In this document: one piece after another, positions 48,058 to 59,081 of the stretch
Numbering within the stretch: the first letter of the stretch is position 1
Layout of the letters: every line of letters begins with the position of its first letter
The notes under the pieces: generated by a model
Seen by the model: only the letters and a program-made list of their open reading frames with translations
What the model was told of the DNA's origin: nothing
Database searches by the model: none
Position numbers and translations under genes: made by a program
Assembly (NCBI RefSeq): GCF_933775445.1
Contig: NC_065876.1
Coordinates: 18,786,001-18,850,000, forward strand
Direction: 5' to 3'
DNA from: Argentina anserina
Lineage: Eukaryota; Streptophyta; Magnoliopsida; Rosales; Rosaceae
DNA length: 64,000 bases

Positions 48058-49172
48058 AGTGCTAGGTTCTTGGTGGAAAAACTGTGTTTGGGCAGAGCTT
48101 TGGCTAGTACTTGGTGCAAGGATTAATGACGCTTGAACAATGAGATCGTACCTCTATATATAGGAGTCAAAATAGCCTTCATGTCGTCCCATTAAGGAGA
48201 TAGAGTTAGTTTGGGAAGCTGAAATCTTCTTTGATTCTTGAACTCCAAAACCAACTTGATGTAGGAAACCAAATCCAAATGGGAGACAAACAAGGGCTGC
48301 ACGACAACTCTCCATCTTGAACTAGGAAATGCTTGGCCGGCCTCTCTTCTCTCCTTATCCAACTCCGACGTGATCTCCTTGTCCAACTAGGAATGCACCA
48401 CGACTCCACTACTGCTTGTCCATACATGATTTGTCTTTCTTGAAAAGAAATCGACAACTAAGGAATAGGTGTAACAACCCTAAATTCAGAATAATAAAAT
48501 TTTGAATTAAAGGATGTTATCACTCTAAATTAACTTCAATAATTAAAATTACATTACAGTAGCTGAATATCTCAACCAAGTTTAACCATAACTTGGTTTA
48601 CAAACTATAATACATAAACATAATTACACGTTGTAAAGATGTACAATTCAAAATCTGTCACAAACACCTCATCAGAACTAAAAAGGAATCTCAATCAAAA
48701 ACAACTCTCGGCTGTCAAGCAATGCACCCCTCCTGTAACAACTACTAAGAAGTACCTTCAACACTACCCTCTGCACCAATGATTGGTACATCGGGATGTA
48801 AACACAACCTGGTCAGCTTCACCGCTGGTATGAGTAAATGAAAAGAAATACTCAACAGACATGCATCTATGACAACTTCTCAGATATTATCATAATCACC
48901 ACATTTCCACAATAATGACCACAATATGATCATTAACACACTCAATTACTGTCATCACAACAATAATGCTAGCGTCATCACAGATTATGCACACAACAAT
49001 AGAGTCATTCATGAGTCGGTCAGCATTTTGCTCCCATGAATGGTTCTCCACAATAATAATTATGAGTCGGTCAGCACTTGCTCCCATGCATCACAAGAAC
49101 AAACTAGAGCTCTAGATTAATCTTCCCAACCCAGCCAAGGTATGGTTCCGACACTGCCTATCACCAAGTTAG

Positions 49173-49177
49173 CGTAA
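49173..49177. repeat. Left target duplication of solo LTR I (CGTAA)
   Basis: CGTAA precedes the LTR and is repeated at 50795-50799. Confidence 0.9.
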
Positions 49178-49706
49178 TGATATGAGCACTTTGTGCGACG
49201 TTCTTAATTTGTTTTTACCTCCATTCGTACTTTACTTAGTCCTTATTATTGTAGTATAGAATCATTTAGTCGAGTTAGGAGTCTTTAGTGACGTTCGTTC
49301 CCATTTGGTGCTAAAACGGGAGTAAAATGCAGAAATTGTCGAGAGTACTATAGAGTAGTATTCCTTGTCTTTCCTAGTTTGGTTAGGATTTTTTATTATT
49401 CGATATTTCTGTAACATATGTGATTTATATTTATTATTTCCTTTCCTTATTTTCAGAATTAAATGTGAGATAATGACTTGGAAATTATGGAAAAAAGAGG
49501 AGAAGAAGGAAACAAAAGGAAAAAAAGGAAAGAAGTAATTTAGTTTCTGAATAAGATGAAAAGGAAGAAGTATGCAGCCTCAAAGGAGGGAATGTTCATC
49601 CAGCAATTAAAAGGAAAGAAGAAGAAAAGAAGGAAAAAAAAAGAAAAAAGAAAGAAATAGAGGATCAGCCCATCAAAAACCCTAGCAGCCCCTCCTCTCC
49701 TCCTTC

Positions 49707-49713
49707 TATAAAA
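49707..49713 (+). promoter_or_regulatory. TATA box of solo LTR I
   Basis: TTCTATAAAAGGCATGG, about 530 bp from the LTR start and upstream of the hairpin cluster. Confidence 0.65.
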
Positions 49714-50361
49714 GGCATGGCCTCCCTCACAATTCACGATCTCCATTCTCTCACAAACAAAGCCGAATTGCTGCCCAAATCCATCCAGAAAATTCAAGCC
49801 AAAAAACCTTCATCTATCACCAACAAGCCGTGCTTCATCCTCTTGTCTCTTCCACCACCGAATTCATCTTGCTCCATCCTTCAAGGTTTCTAATGTGTGA
49901 TTCATCCATGGCTTGTAATTTTTATTTAGGTTTTCTGCAATTTTCGATTTCATTGTATGAATTCTTGGATCTGATTTTCAGTTTTATATATGAAGAACAT
50001 AAATTCAGACTTCTTTGGTTTTATGTTTTGATTGTATGAACTCATGAGATTTGTATGTTTGCCGTGTATAATGACTTAGGGCAGTAGGTTTCCGAATTGT
50101 TTTTAGGTTTTATTTCGATTTATTCCTTGAACTTGTGCATCTAAATCAATGCTTGAGGAAGCCACGGCCATGGCTCTTCTTGGGTTGCGATTTCATTCAC
50201 CAAAATAGTATTTGATCAAGTTATGCGCTTCGTGTCTCAATTATTGCTACTTATATAGGGCTGTGATAGTTCTAGGAATTTGCATGTTTAAACATGATGA
50301 GTGACGCTATGCATGTTTATATGTCTCCAATTCGACTTAATGTGTTTATGTGCTTTTTTGT

Positions 50362-50482
50362 GTTTAACTAATACGCTTCGTGAAGTTAGACTCTTTTTAG
50401 CATATGTTTAGAATTGAACGCTTCGTTGATTCTAAATAATTATGAAGTCTTAACGATTAGATGAACCGCTTCGGACTCTAAT
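50362..50482 (+). other. Hairpin cluster with repeated loop word in solo LTR I
   Basis: Three hairpins enclose CGCTTCG. 50362-50368 pairs with 50385-50391 (7 pairs, one wobble). 50407-50414 pairs with 50429-50436 (8 perfect pairs), 14-nt loop TGAACGCTTCGTTG. 50456-50461 pairs with 50477-50482 (6 pairs), loop TGAACCGCTTCGGAC. A fourth CGCTTCG at 50226 has only a weak stem. Confidence 0.55.
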
Positions 50483-50794
50483 TAGAATTGGAATTGAAAT
50501 GGACTTAGAAAGAATCGAAATAATTCCCTGCCTATATGTTGTTCTATGTGTGTCATACATGTTTCTTGCGTAGAATTCGTGTTTTGGTTATGTGATGAGT
50601 GGTTGATCAATTGTATATAAGTAATTTAAGATTTATTTTAAGTTGTAGTTTTAGAATCCAAATCAAATCCCCCAATAACATGATAAGTGTTGATGCCCTT
50701 TTGATTCCCCGGACTGAACGATCCCTGCTTATTCTATACTAACGATGATGTTTTTCAGGGTATTTTATAGACGTTCTAACAAGACGTTCTATCA

Positions 50795-50799
50795 CGTAA
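50795..50799. repeat. Right target duplication of solo LTR I (CGTAA)
   Basis: Perfect copy of 49173-49177. Confidence 0.9.
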
Positions 50800-50894
50800 C
50801 AATCAAAATAACACACTGTCGCCTTTTTGGCATCAACTGTTTAAACGGCTCACCCACCCTACCCCACAACACCACAACAATAACATCAATAATA

Positions 50895-51119
50895 CCAGAA
50901 GGTACATTTTTTTCCCTTCCGGTCAACGACACACAAATCATCATATGGGAAGGTATATTTTCTTCCATTTCGGTAACCACATAACAACAATATAACTCAA
51001 TAATGCTGAAAGGTAAATTTTATTCTCTTCCGGCCACACAACATATAAGCACTTCGACTATATGAATATTCCATCCAAAATCCTCCAATTTACTAAGAGG
51101 TACATTTTATTCCCCTTAG
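50895..51119 (-). other. Hairpin cluster in LTR G
   Basis: 50895-50902 pairs with 50915-50922 (8 pairs, one wobble). 51093-51100 pairs with 51112-51119 (8 pairs, one wobble). Two weaker ones lie near 50947-50965 and 51004-51031. All loops share the word TACATTTTATT or a close variant (sense AATAAAATGTA). Confidence 0.5.
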
Positions 51120-52909
51120 GTCCCATCCTCCACCATTCAATGAAAACCAACTAAAAATACACAATATATTTCACAAATATAGTAGCTTTATATACTTAGT
51201 GATAAATATATGCATATCCTATTACCATTTAGATACACATATATAAATCATCAAATATATACACATTTATATTTCAATCACAAAGTAAGTAAAAATATAT
51301 AAAATGTAAGTTCACACGTCTAGTTACTGTCAAGGGTAACTAGACAAATGTGAGGTTTACTCACCTTTATGCTTGCTCCAACTTCCAATTCACCGAGTAT
51401 GAAAACTCGATTCCTCTTCAAGCACCAAAGTGACAACAAAAATCACTTAGTAAGGAAAGTAGCCCAAAAAGACAAGCTTCTAATTTACTAAGGCCACCCT
51501 TTTGGCCTAACCCATCAATCGTAACAAACTGAAACCTCATTGCCTCACTGTCCAACCATAACCAAACCAATCACAAAACTAAATTAAAACTTCCAAACAC
51601 ATATCTAACTCAGCTCCTTACACCCCAAAATGTCCAAACATGATAAACTTAAAAGCCTAGACTCCAATAATGAAAACAAACAAAACAGCCACTTCCACTT
51701 CTCAATCCAACACAGTGACAACCCAACTGGCCAAACACCAACAACTAGCTACTCTCGCCACCACCACACCACTTGCAGGCCTCCCAACCTTACACAACCA
51801 CACACACTGCCCTTTCCTACTCAAAACACAATCAAACTTCTTAACTTACAAAAAGAAACTTCCTACACAAAACTCCACTACCTTAAGCAGTAAGAAAAAC
51901 AGTTCCTTACCCAAAGATGATTGCCAAGGTCACAGAAGACTTCTAGAATGGTTTCTGAAACCTCCACAGCTGAAACTACTGCTGCTGTGGTATGATTTGT
52001 TGCACTACTCCTCACCGAAGCTTGAGAAACGTCAGAACCCTCCCAAAAATCACCCTACTGGTGGCATAGCAGCTCACAGTGTCGCTGTCTAAGGCTACCG
52101 AACTTGCTGATCATGGCAACTCCCTGAACAGGGACCAGAGTGACAAATTTTCTGAGTTGAAAGGGAGGTGAGGTTGGCGTGGCTCTAGGGTGGTCGATAG
52201 TGACTGGTTGATGGCTGAATGGTGTGATCAGAGAAAAATAAGATTGTAGAAGAAGGAAGAAGATAGGAAGAAAAAGAAATTAGTAAGAGGGCTCGGTGGA
52301 GTGAATGAGATGAAGATAGGAGGAACAGATGTAGATATTTGTTTCCAATCTCTCTCTCCAAAATACCCTTACAACAACTATCTTCCGTAAATAAATTCTC
52401 ACTCCTTGACTTCTGATTAAAACATGTCACATATCTACGAACTTGTTTTGACGAGCTCTACGACTTTCATGAAGGAAGTTTTCGGAAACGAGTGACGGAT
52501 CACAAGTCGACTCTTGAGTCGAATGAATTAATCGTAAAACGACTTAATGGTTCTCGAACTGATTTCTACTTCGAATGAAGCCTAATTAAAAGTCGTAGAA
52601 TATTGATATAACCAAAATATCATTTCATTAATCTCCATGAAACTACAAGAAATTAATAATGAATTTCGGGTTATTACAATAAGAAAGAATGAAAATAGGA
52701 AAGTAGAATCCTAGTTGAGTAAGGAATCATAGCTCAATAAGGTTTCTTAACACTTAACACGATTTCATTATTAATTCACTCATATTCGATATAAGCTCTA
52801 CCTAGACACTTATTCTAACAAAATAACTCTAAGACTCAAAATAGGACGTAACAAAGAACAAGAATAGGGCATTTATACATTAAGAACGTCACACTTTTTT
52901 CTCGTATCA

Positions 52910-54208
52910 ACAAATTAGCCCAAACCATATGCTTACTCATGAAACAAACTCCACAGATCAAGAGCTCCTCATTTTAAGAACCATGAGGATCTTTATAAAA
53001 AGGTTGGCTTAGGCTCGGCAAGGATATTGTTTTTCAGGATAAAGGAATCACAAAGGTTATCCTCAAGACTTAGCAGAGCAAAAACATCCACTTTATGTCG
53101 CCATATATCATAAAACAAGGCCAAGTATCATCATGTTGGACTCATTCTTCACTTTAAACATTGTGAAGACTAACAAAGGCTAAAGTATAACATTATTAAC
53201 CTTCAAGAAATATATCACATCTCTAAATTTACATCACACATAGCTATGCCGTGACTTCTTTCATCATCATTCTCTCATTTTTTTCGTTTGTCATTTGTCC
53301 TTTTTTACGTATTTAATTTTTTCCTTCTTCTTTCGCACGGCATACTTACATACAATAGCATAACCCCACACATGAATCACATCATCACTCCATATCAATA
53401 CCAAGGAACGGATATGCGCCTCAAATACAAGGTAGAGATATACTATACTAAGCAAGGATATTAACATGTTGGTGATGAAAGAAAAGGCATAACGTAGGCT
53501 CAAAGGGGTTAACGCTAAGGTGTCCCAAGCAAGGCTCAAAATAGAGATATGGCTTTTTGGCTTAAAGTGGTGAAAATCTTAAGAACATCCAACAATCCTT
53601 TTGAAAATCATAGTATATTATGACAAAAGTTTCGAAAGTTTCACACAGTAAGTTCTAGCATTCTTTAGTTCATTGCAATTCTATAGCATATAAATTAATC
53701 AAAATAGATATAATGAGGTTAAATAGCCAAGAAACAATAGAATATCACTCTCCAAAGAAAATCACATATATGGCTCGAAACTCACATAGGGTTACATGAA
53801 TTCAAACAAGTAAGAAACATGCTCGTTCTGCACCTAAGTTTCAAAATCTTCATCTATTACATGTTCGTACAATTTCTACACATCGATTAACCACCAAAGA
53901 GCAATTAAGTTCATTTCAAATTTGTGAACATCTATCAACTAATCATTCAAAGATCAATTCATCCTAGACAGTTAAAACCATACCTAAACTCAAAACAAAA
54001 TTAAAAATTGAAACAACATAACAAAAAAAAAATAAAACATAAAAATCGACTAAAAATGGTAAATCAAAGCAACAAAATCAAAACACTTAGGCATCAAAAA
54101 ATAGAATACAACGAATAATGTATACCCCCCACCCCACAAGCAACGAAAATTAAAAAGAGATAAGGGAGAAGAAAATGCAAACACTCATTGATAGCTCCTT
54201 CATTGGCT
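52910..54208 (-). other. 3' internal region of element H
   Basis: Matches about 20997-22350 of element B. The conserved hairpin next to the purine-rich tract (54121-54138) has been partly deleted. Ends at satellite DNA. Confidence 0.7.
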
Positions 54209-56173
54209 CAGAAAGATACTCAAACGAGAATTGAAAAGATATACAAATTGGAATAGTAAAGATACGCAAACGATAGAAAGATACTCAGTTTGAAAGAAAC
54301 ACAAACCCATACTTGCAAAACGCTAAAATTCAATAGAAACTCGCATCAGAAAGCCGTTCAGAAAGATAGTTAAACGAGAATTGAAAAGATACACAAATTG
54401 GAATAGTAAACATGTGTAAACGATAGAAAGATACTCAGTTTGAAAGAAACACACGGCCACACTAGAAACACTCTCAAATTCAATAGAAACTCGCATCAGA
54501 AAGATACTCACACGAGAATTGAAAAGATACACAAATTGGAATAGTAAACATACGCAAACGATAGAAAGATACTCAGTTTGAAAGAAACACACGCCCGCAC
54601 TGGAAACCCTCTCAAATTCAACAGAAACTCGCATCAGAAAGCCGTTCAGAAAGATACTCAAACGAGAATTGAAAAGATACACAAATTGGAATAGTAAAGA
54701 TACGCAAACGATAGAAACATACTCAGTTTGAAAGAAACACAAACCCACACTTGCAAAACTCTCAAATTCAATAGAAACTCGCATCAGAAATATAATCAAA
54801 CGAGAATTGAAAAGATACACAAATTGGAATAGTAAACATACGCAAACGATAGAAAGATACTCAGTTTGAAAGAAACACACGCCCACACTTGCAAAACGCT
54901 AAAATTCAATAGAAAATCGCATCAGAAAGCCGTTCAGAAAGATACTCAAACGAGAATTGAAAAGATACACAAATTGGAATAGTAAAGATACGCAAACGAT
55001 AGAAAGATACTCAGTTTGAAAGAAACACACGGCCACACTGGAAACCCTCTCAAATTCAATATATACTCACATCACAAAGATACTCAAACGAGAATTGAAA
55101 AGATACATAAATTGGAATAGTAAACATACGCAAACGATAGAAAGATACTCAGTTTGAAAGAAACACACGCCCACACTTGCAAAACTCTCAAATTCAATAG
55201 AAACTCGCATCAGAAAGATACTCATACGAGAATTGAAAAGATACACAAATTGGAATAGTAAAGATACGCAAACGATAGAAAGATACTCAGTTTGAAAGAA
55301 ACACACGGCCACACTGGAAACCCTCTCAAATTCAATATATACTCGCATCAAAAAGATACTCAAACGAGAATTGAAAAGATACACAAATTGGAATAGTAAA
55401 CATACGCAAACGATAGAAAGATACTCAGTTTGAAAGAAACAGAAGCCCACACTTGCAAAACGCTAAAATTCAATAGAAACTCGCATTAGAAAGCCGTTCA
55501 GAAAGATAGTTAAAGGAGAATTGAAAAGATACACAAATTGGAATAGTAAACATGTGTAAACGATAGAAAGATACTCAGTTTGAAAGAAACACACGGCCAC
55601 ACTAGAAACACTCTCAAATTCAATAGAAACTCGCATCAGAAAGATACTCACACGAGAATTGAAAAGATACACAAATTGGAATAGTAAACATACGCAAACG
55701 ATAGAAAGATACTCAGTTTGAAAGAAACACACGCCCGCATTGGAAACCCTCTCAAATTCAACAGAAACTCGCATCAGAAAGCCGTTCAGAAAGATACTCA
55801 AACGAGAATTGAAAAGATACACAAATTGGAATAGTAAAGATACGCAAACGATAGAAACATACTCAGTTTGAAAGAAACACAAACCCACACTTGCAAAACT
55901 CTCAAATTCAATAGAAACTCGCATCAGAAATATAATCAAACGAGAATTGAAAAGATACACAAATTGGAATAGTAAACATATGCAAACGATAGAAAGATAC
56001 TCAGTTTGAAAGAAACACACGCCCACACTTGCAAAACTCTCAAATTCAATAGAAACTCGCATCAGAAAGCCGTTCAGAAAGATACTCAAACGAAAATTGA
56101 AAAGATACACAAATTGGAATAGTAAAGATACGTAAACGATAGAAAGATACTCAGTTTGAAAGAAACACACGGC
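54209..56173 (-). repeat. Satellite array 2: 138/150-bp monomers in a 1140-bp higher-order unit
   Basis: Using ATACTCAGTTTGAAAG as landmark (54281, 54431, 54569, 54719, 54857, 55007, 55145, 55283, 55421, 55571, 55709, 55859, 55997, 56147), spacings run 150, 138, 150, 138, 150, 138, 138, 138, then repeat 150, 138, 150, 138, 150. The 12-bp difference is the insert AGAAAGCCGTTC. The first eight monomers total 1140 bp, and the next block carries the same variants 1140 bp further on (for example GATAGTTAAA and AAATATAATC). Monomers contain a shorter internal periodicity of GATACNC words. The - strand stays open over hundreds of bases because both lengths are multiples of 3. Confidence 0.9.
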
Positions 56174-57289
56174 TGATAGGAGCACAAAGTGTGACGTTCT
56201 TAATGCGTTTATGCCATATTCTTACTCTTTGTTACCTCTTATTTAGTATGTTTTAGTTTCTTTTGTATGAATAATTGTTTAGGTAGAGCTTATATCAATT
56301 TTAAGTGAATTGATGATGAAATCGTGCTAAGTGTTAAGAATCCTTGTTGATATATGTTTCCTTGTTCGAGTAGGATTTATCTTTGCGTATTTCTTTGTTT
56401 CTAATATACTTATTCTTATTAGGAAATACAAATCCATGTTGGAGAAAGAAAGAAATCCTAGTTCCACAAGGAAAGAGAAGAAAATACACTTAAAAACCCA
56501 ATCCATGCAAGAATGAAAATGCTGTCAAGATTCGTAGTCCAACTTCGACGGGGTCCCCTGGATAGCTCCGATTGCGTTAGAAGACGTACCTTATATGGAT
56601 AAAAAGGATTTTGAGTCTAGTTTCTGTATTTTTTGGAATCAAGTCAATATCTTATTTCTACAGGGAGATATGACCGAATCATTGATCGGAGGTCTAGTGA
56701 ACTCGGCGGAATTATCTCAGCCATTGATTTGCTTTTGATCCAAGGGCTATGAGAGAAACTTGGGACATTGTTCCTCCTGCATATAGAGAAAAAATATGTA
56801 TCAGAATGTCCATAAATCCCTGCACCAAAGAATGTCAAAGAAAGCATGCAGCAAATTTAATGAGGAGAGGTAAGAAAAATCAAACATGGCTGCAACAATT
56901 AAGACTTTTGCTGCCTCCCTAATTCGAAGGAAAAAATTTGTGCAAAAGAAATTAGCATTAAAGGAGGAAGAAGATATGCAATTAATGCAAAAGATATGAA
57001 ATTCTTATAGAAATCAGAATTCATGCACTACAGATTATCCAACTTTGACGAGCCCCTCTGGACAGCTCAGAATGATTGAGAAAGTGCATGATATATGGAT
57101 GAAAATCCACGGAAGTCTAGTTGAAATTTCCAGTTGGAATCATCTCAATATCTATTTTCTAGAGAAAGTTATGGCCACAACAAGGAACAAAGGTCAGACC
57201 TGCCGAATCTAGGAAACCTCAACCAATTTGGTTTTAACTTTGTGGACTTTGTGGCCATCCTCCCTTGGGTTTCTTCCTCTATATATAGC

Positions 57290-57297
57290 ACCTCATT
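57290..57297 (+). promoter_or_regulatory. TATA box of LTR F
   Basis: CCTCTATATATAGCACC, same position as in LTR A. Confidence 0.6.
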
Positions 57298-57729
57298 TCC
57301 ACATAAAATGATCATCAGCCTTGCTCACAAGACTTGCCAAAGCTCTGCCCAAACACTTTCATTCACCAAGCATCATAGAATCTGAATTCACCACCCTTCA
57401 TCATATTTTCTGTCCAAAGCTTGGGAGCCTAGGATACAATACTCTTGAAGATCTCGTGCTAACTCTGTAAGGAACCTTGGGAGGAGAATTATAAAGTGTA
57501 ACTCTTTGATCTTCATGTTTAGTTTTCGGGTTTTTATGTTCTTGTTCTTGGATGATTTATGTTTAGGTTTTGTTAAAGTTATTTTTATTCTTGTCTATGA
57601 GATATTTGTAATTTTCAAATGACATGATGAATTAAAGTTTTCGATTTTTATTCAATGATTTTAGGTTTTATGCCATGAGTTTCAATTTATGTTCTTAATT
57701 AATTTTCGGTGTGCTCTTATATTGCATGT

Positions 57730-57814
57730 GTGATTAAGACAAGTAGTTGATGTCGCATATGCTAATCATTCAAAGTTAAAAACAATTTTGATACAAGTAG
57801 TTGATTAATTGTTT
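57730..57814 (+). other. Hairpins with a shared loop word in LTR F
   Basis: 57780-57787 pairs perfectly with 57807-57814 (8 bp), and 57731-57736 pairs with 57763-57768. Both loops contain ACAAGTAGTTGAT. A third copy of CAAGTAGTTGA at 57940 has no clear stem. The D LTR has the same words with decayed arms. Confidence 0.45.
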
Positions 57815-58318
57815 GTCCCCTTTGTTCCTCCACCGATTATGATCTTAAGTTCGACATTGGATAGGTGCTTTAAACATGTTGATTTCTCTTTGTGATACGT
57901 AATTGCATGATGAATTGGTATGTTAGATTTCGTAGCAAGACAAGTAGTTGAGCTCAATAATATCCATGTATTAGGAACCAAGTAGGAACTTGATGCATGA
58001 TCGAATTTAAGATGAACTATGATACTTACGGCATGAACATAATTGAGAGTAGATTTCGTTACCTTTGTTCTTATGTTATTTGTTTGGTAATTTCTTATGT
58101 GTTGGTTGGTTCATCACATGTATATGTTAGTTTAGGTTTATTTTATGTTTGATCCGAAATATATCTCAAATCTTTTAAACTCTTATGAATTCGTTGTTAA
58201 ATGTTTGTGATTCTTTACCCTGGTTGGATCCCCGGTTTGTGACCGATACCCTCTTGCTTTATACTACTAACGATGCTTACATGGTTAATATTGATCTCGA
58301 GTAATCGAACCGATCAAA

Positions 58319-58338
58319 TGGCGCCGTTGCTGGGGATC
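58319..58338 (+). promoter_or_regulatory. Primer binding site of F (tRNA-Asp)
   Basis: TGGCGCCGTTGCTGGGGATC: one mismatch to the tRNA-Asp complement, 2 nt after the LTR. Confidence 0.88.
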
Positions 58339-59081
58339 CATCTTTATGGATCTCTAATCTTTTAATTTCGAATTCACTGTTCATATTGTAAATTTGTATA
58401 TGCTTTTTTTTTGTAACATATAGTAAATATATCTTAGGATGTTGTTTTGGTGATTGAGTCAATGATTGTTGTAGGTTGTAAATCGAACAGAATAGGTAAA
58501 GTCCCTTTTGTTAATATTAGCCTTAACCCCTCATGTTTTCTTCCAAAGTTTTTGCATGAGGTTGAGGGCGGTTTTTATTAACACTTGGAAATTTGTCTAA
58601 CACCCAAGTTTCAGTCCAGCTGAGTAAGGGGCACGCTCTTTTATTACCCTGGTGCATGGGACCAAAATTGGATCTCAGAGAACTATTGACTGACATACAT
58701 CTCGGTGATGGAGTCGATAGGGAGTTCGCTCTCCGTAATTCAACAAATGAGTCCTACCATGTTCACTATCTCTAATTGAGCTATACGGCCTTCTGAAACA
58801 AAGACTTGATCTTGTGTCTAGACATCCATACTTAGGCCGCACGTCCACCTAGGTTTACAACTTAGAATCAATCGATCATTCAATCATTGAAATAGCAAAA
58901 AGAACTTGTGAATTGTATGAACTTTGTAAACGTAAAGAACTAACTTTGTAACATGACAACATAGTTGTCGTGCCTCTTCCATAAGTGTGCTGCGTATATG
59001 ACAAAGGAAGGGCACGATTCATGTCTTCATTTTGTATCCTTCAATGCTAACCCTTTAACTTTTGTATTACAGGAATTATGC
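58339..59081 (+). other. Leader of element F
   Basis: Matches the leaders of A, B and D. The ATG-less upstream extension of the gag frame (from about 58965) is also open here. No separate gene. Confidence 0.65.

Larger units (their letters stand above)
49178..50794 (+). repeat. Solo LTR I (1617 bp) inside G
   Basis: It starts TGATATGAGCACTTTGTGCG and ends CGTTCTATCA, with perfect CGTAA duplications on both sides. The start resembles Athila-type LTRs of A and F, but the interior is different, so it is another Athila-type family. A TATA box (TATAAAA) lies at 49707-49713. A purine-rich stretch lies at 49600-49655. A solo LTR with intact target duplication is the normal product of recombination between the two LTRs of one element. 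Confidence 0.9.
48470..52678 (-). repeat. Solo LTR G (Tekay-type), split by I
   Basis: The ends TGTAACAACCC and GGTTATTACA, and internal blocks seen in reverse (ACCAATGATTGGTACATCGG-type and CTAGAGCTCTAG segments), match the architecture of LTR C. Flanks are ATAGG (48465-48469) and ATAAG (52679-52683), a 5-bp target duplication with one change. No internal region is present. Removing the nested I leaves about 2587 bp. The small open frames at 51630-52092 are not convincing genes. Confidence 0.8.
48058..52909 (-). repeat. Athila-type LTR fragment interrupting H (split by G)
   Basis: 48058-48469 and 52684-52909 together form the promoter-side half of an Athila-type LTR ending at the family's terminal CTCGTATCA. 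The half nearer the primer site is absent. Solo LTR G sits in its middle. Confidence 0.7.
46446..54208 (-). mobile_element. Element H: Athila-type remnant with nested LTRs
   Basis: The - strand 3' end of an Athila-type element: 3' LTR at 46446-47896, then 3' internal sequence at 47897-48057 and 52910-54208. Between the two internal pieces lies an LTR fragment (48058-48469 plus 52684-52909) that itself contains solo LTR G. About 270 bp of the internal region present in B are missing at the split. No coding sequence remains; on the right H is cut by satellite DNA at about 54208, inside its 3' region. Confidence 0.7.
56174..58316 (+). repeat. 5' LTR of element F (2143 bp)
   Basis: TGATAGGAGC to ACCGATCA. 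It matches LTR A in its first part (to about 57360) and last part, but the transcribed middle differs and instead matches element D. TATA at 57290-57297. The 83-codon frame at 57134-57385 is the mirror of one in LTR A and looks non-coding. Confidence 0.92.

Noticed and set aside
49600..49655. Purine-rich run as a polypurine tract
   Set aside because: It lies inside solo LTR I before the TATA box, not next to an LTR start.
51630..52092. Overlapping 87- and 140-codon frames in LTR G
   Set aside because: Low-complexity Thr/Pro/Asn-rich translation of AC-rich LTR sequence, antisense to the LTR, with no domain.
46446..54208. Two tandem Athila elements sharing LTRs
   Set aside because: The two internal pieces (47897-48057 and 52910-54208) are successive parts of one 3' region, so one element interrupted by an LTR fragment is simpler.
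54209..56173. CRISPR-like array
   Set aside because: Units are contiguous 138- or 150-bp monomers without unique spacers, in a plant retrotransposon context.
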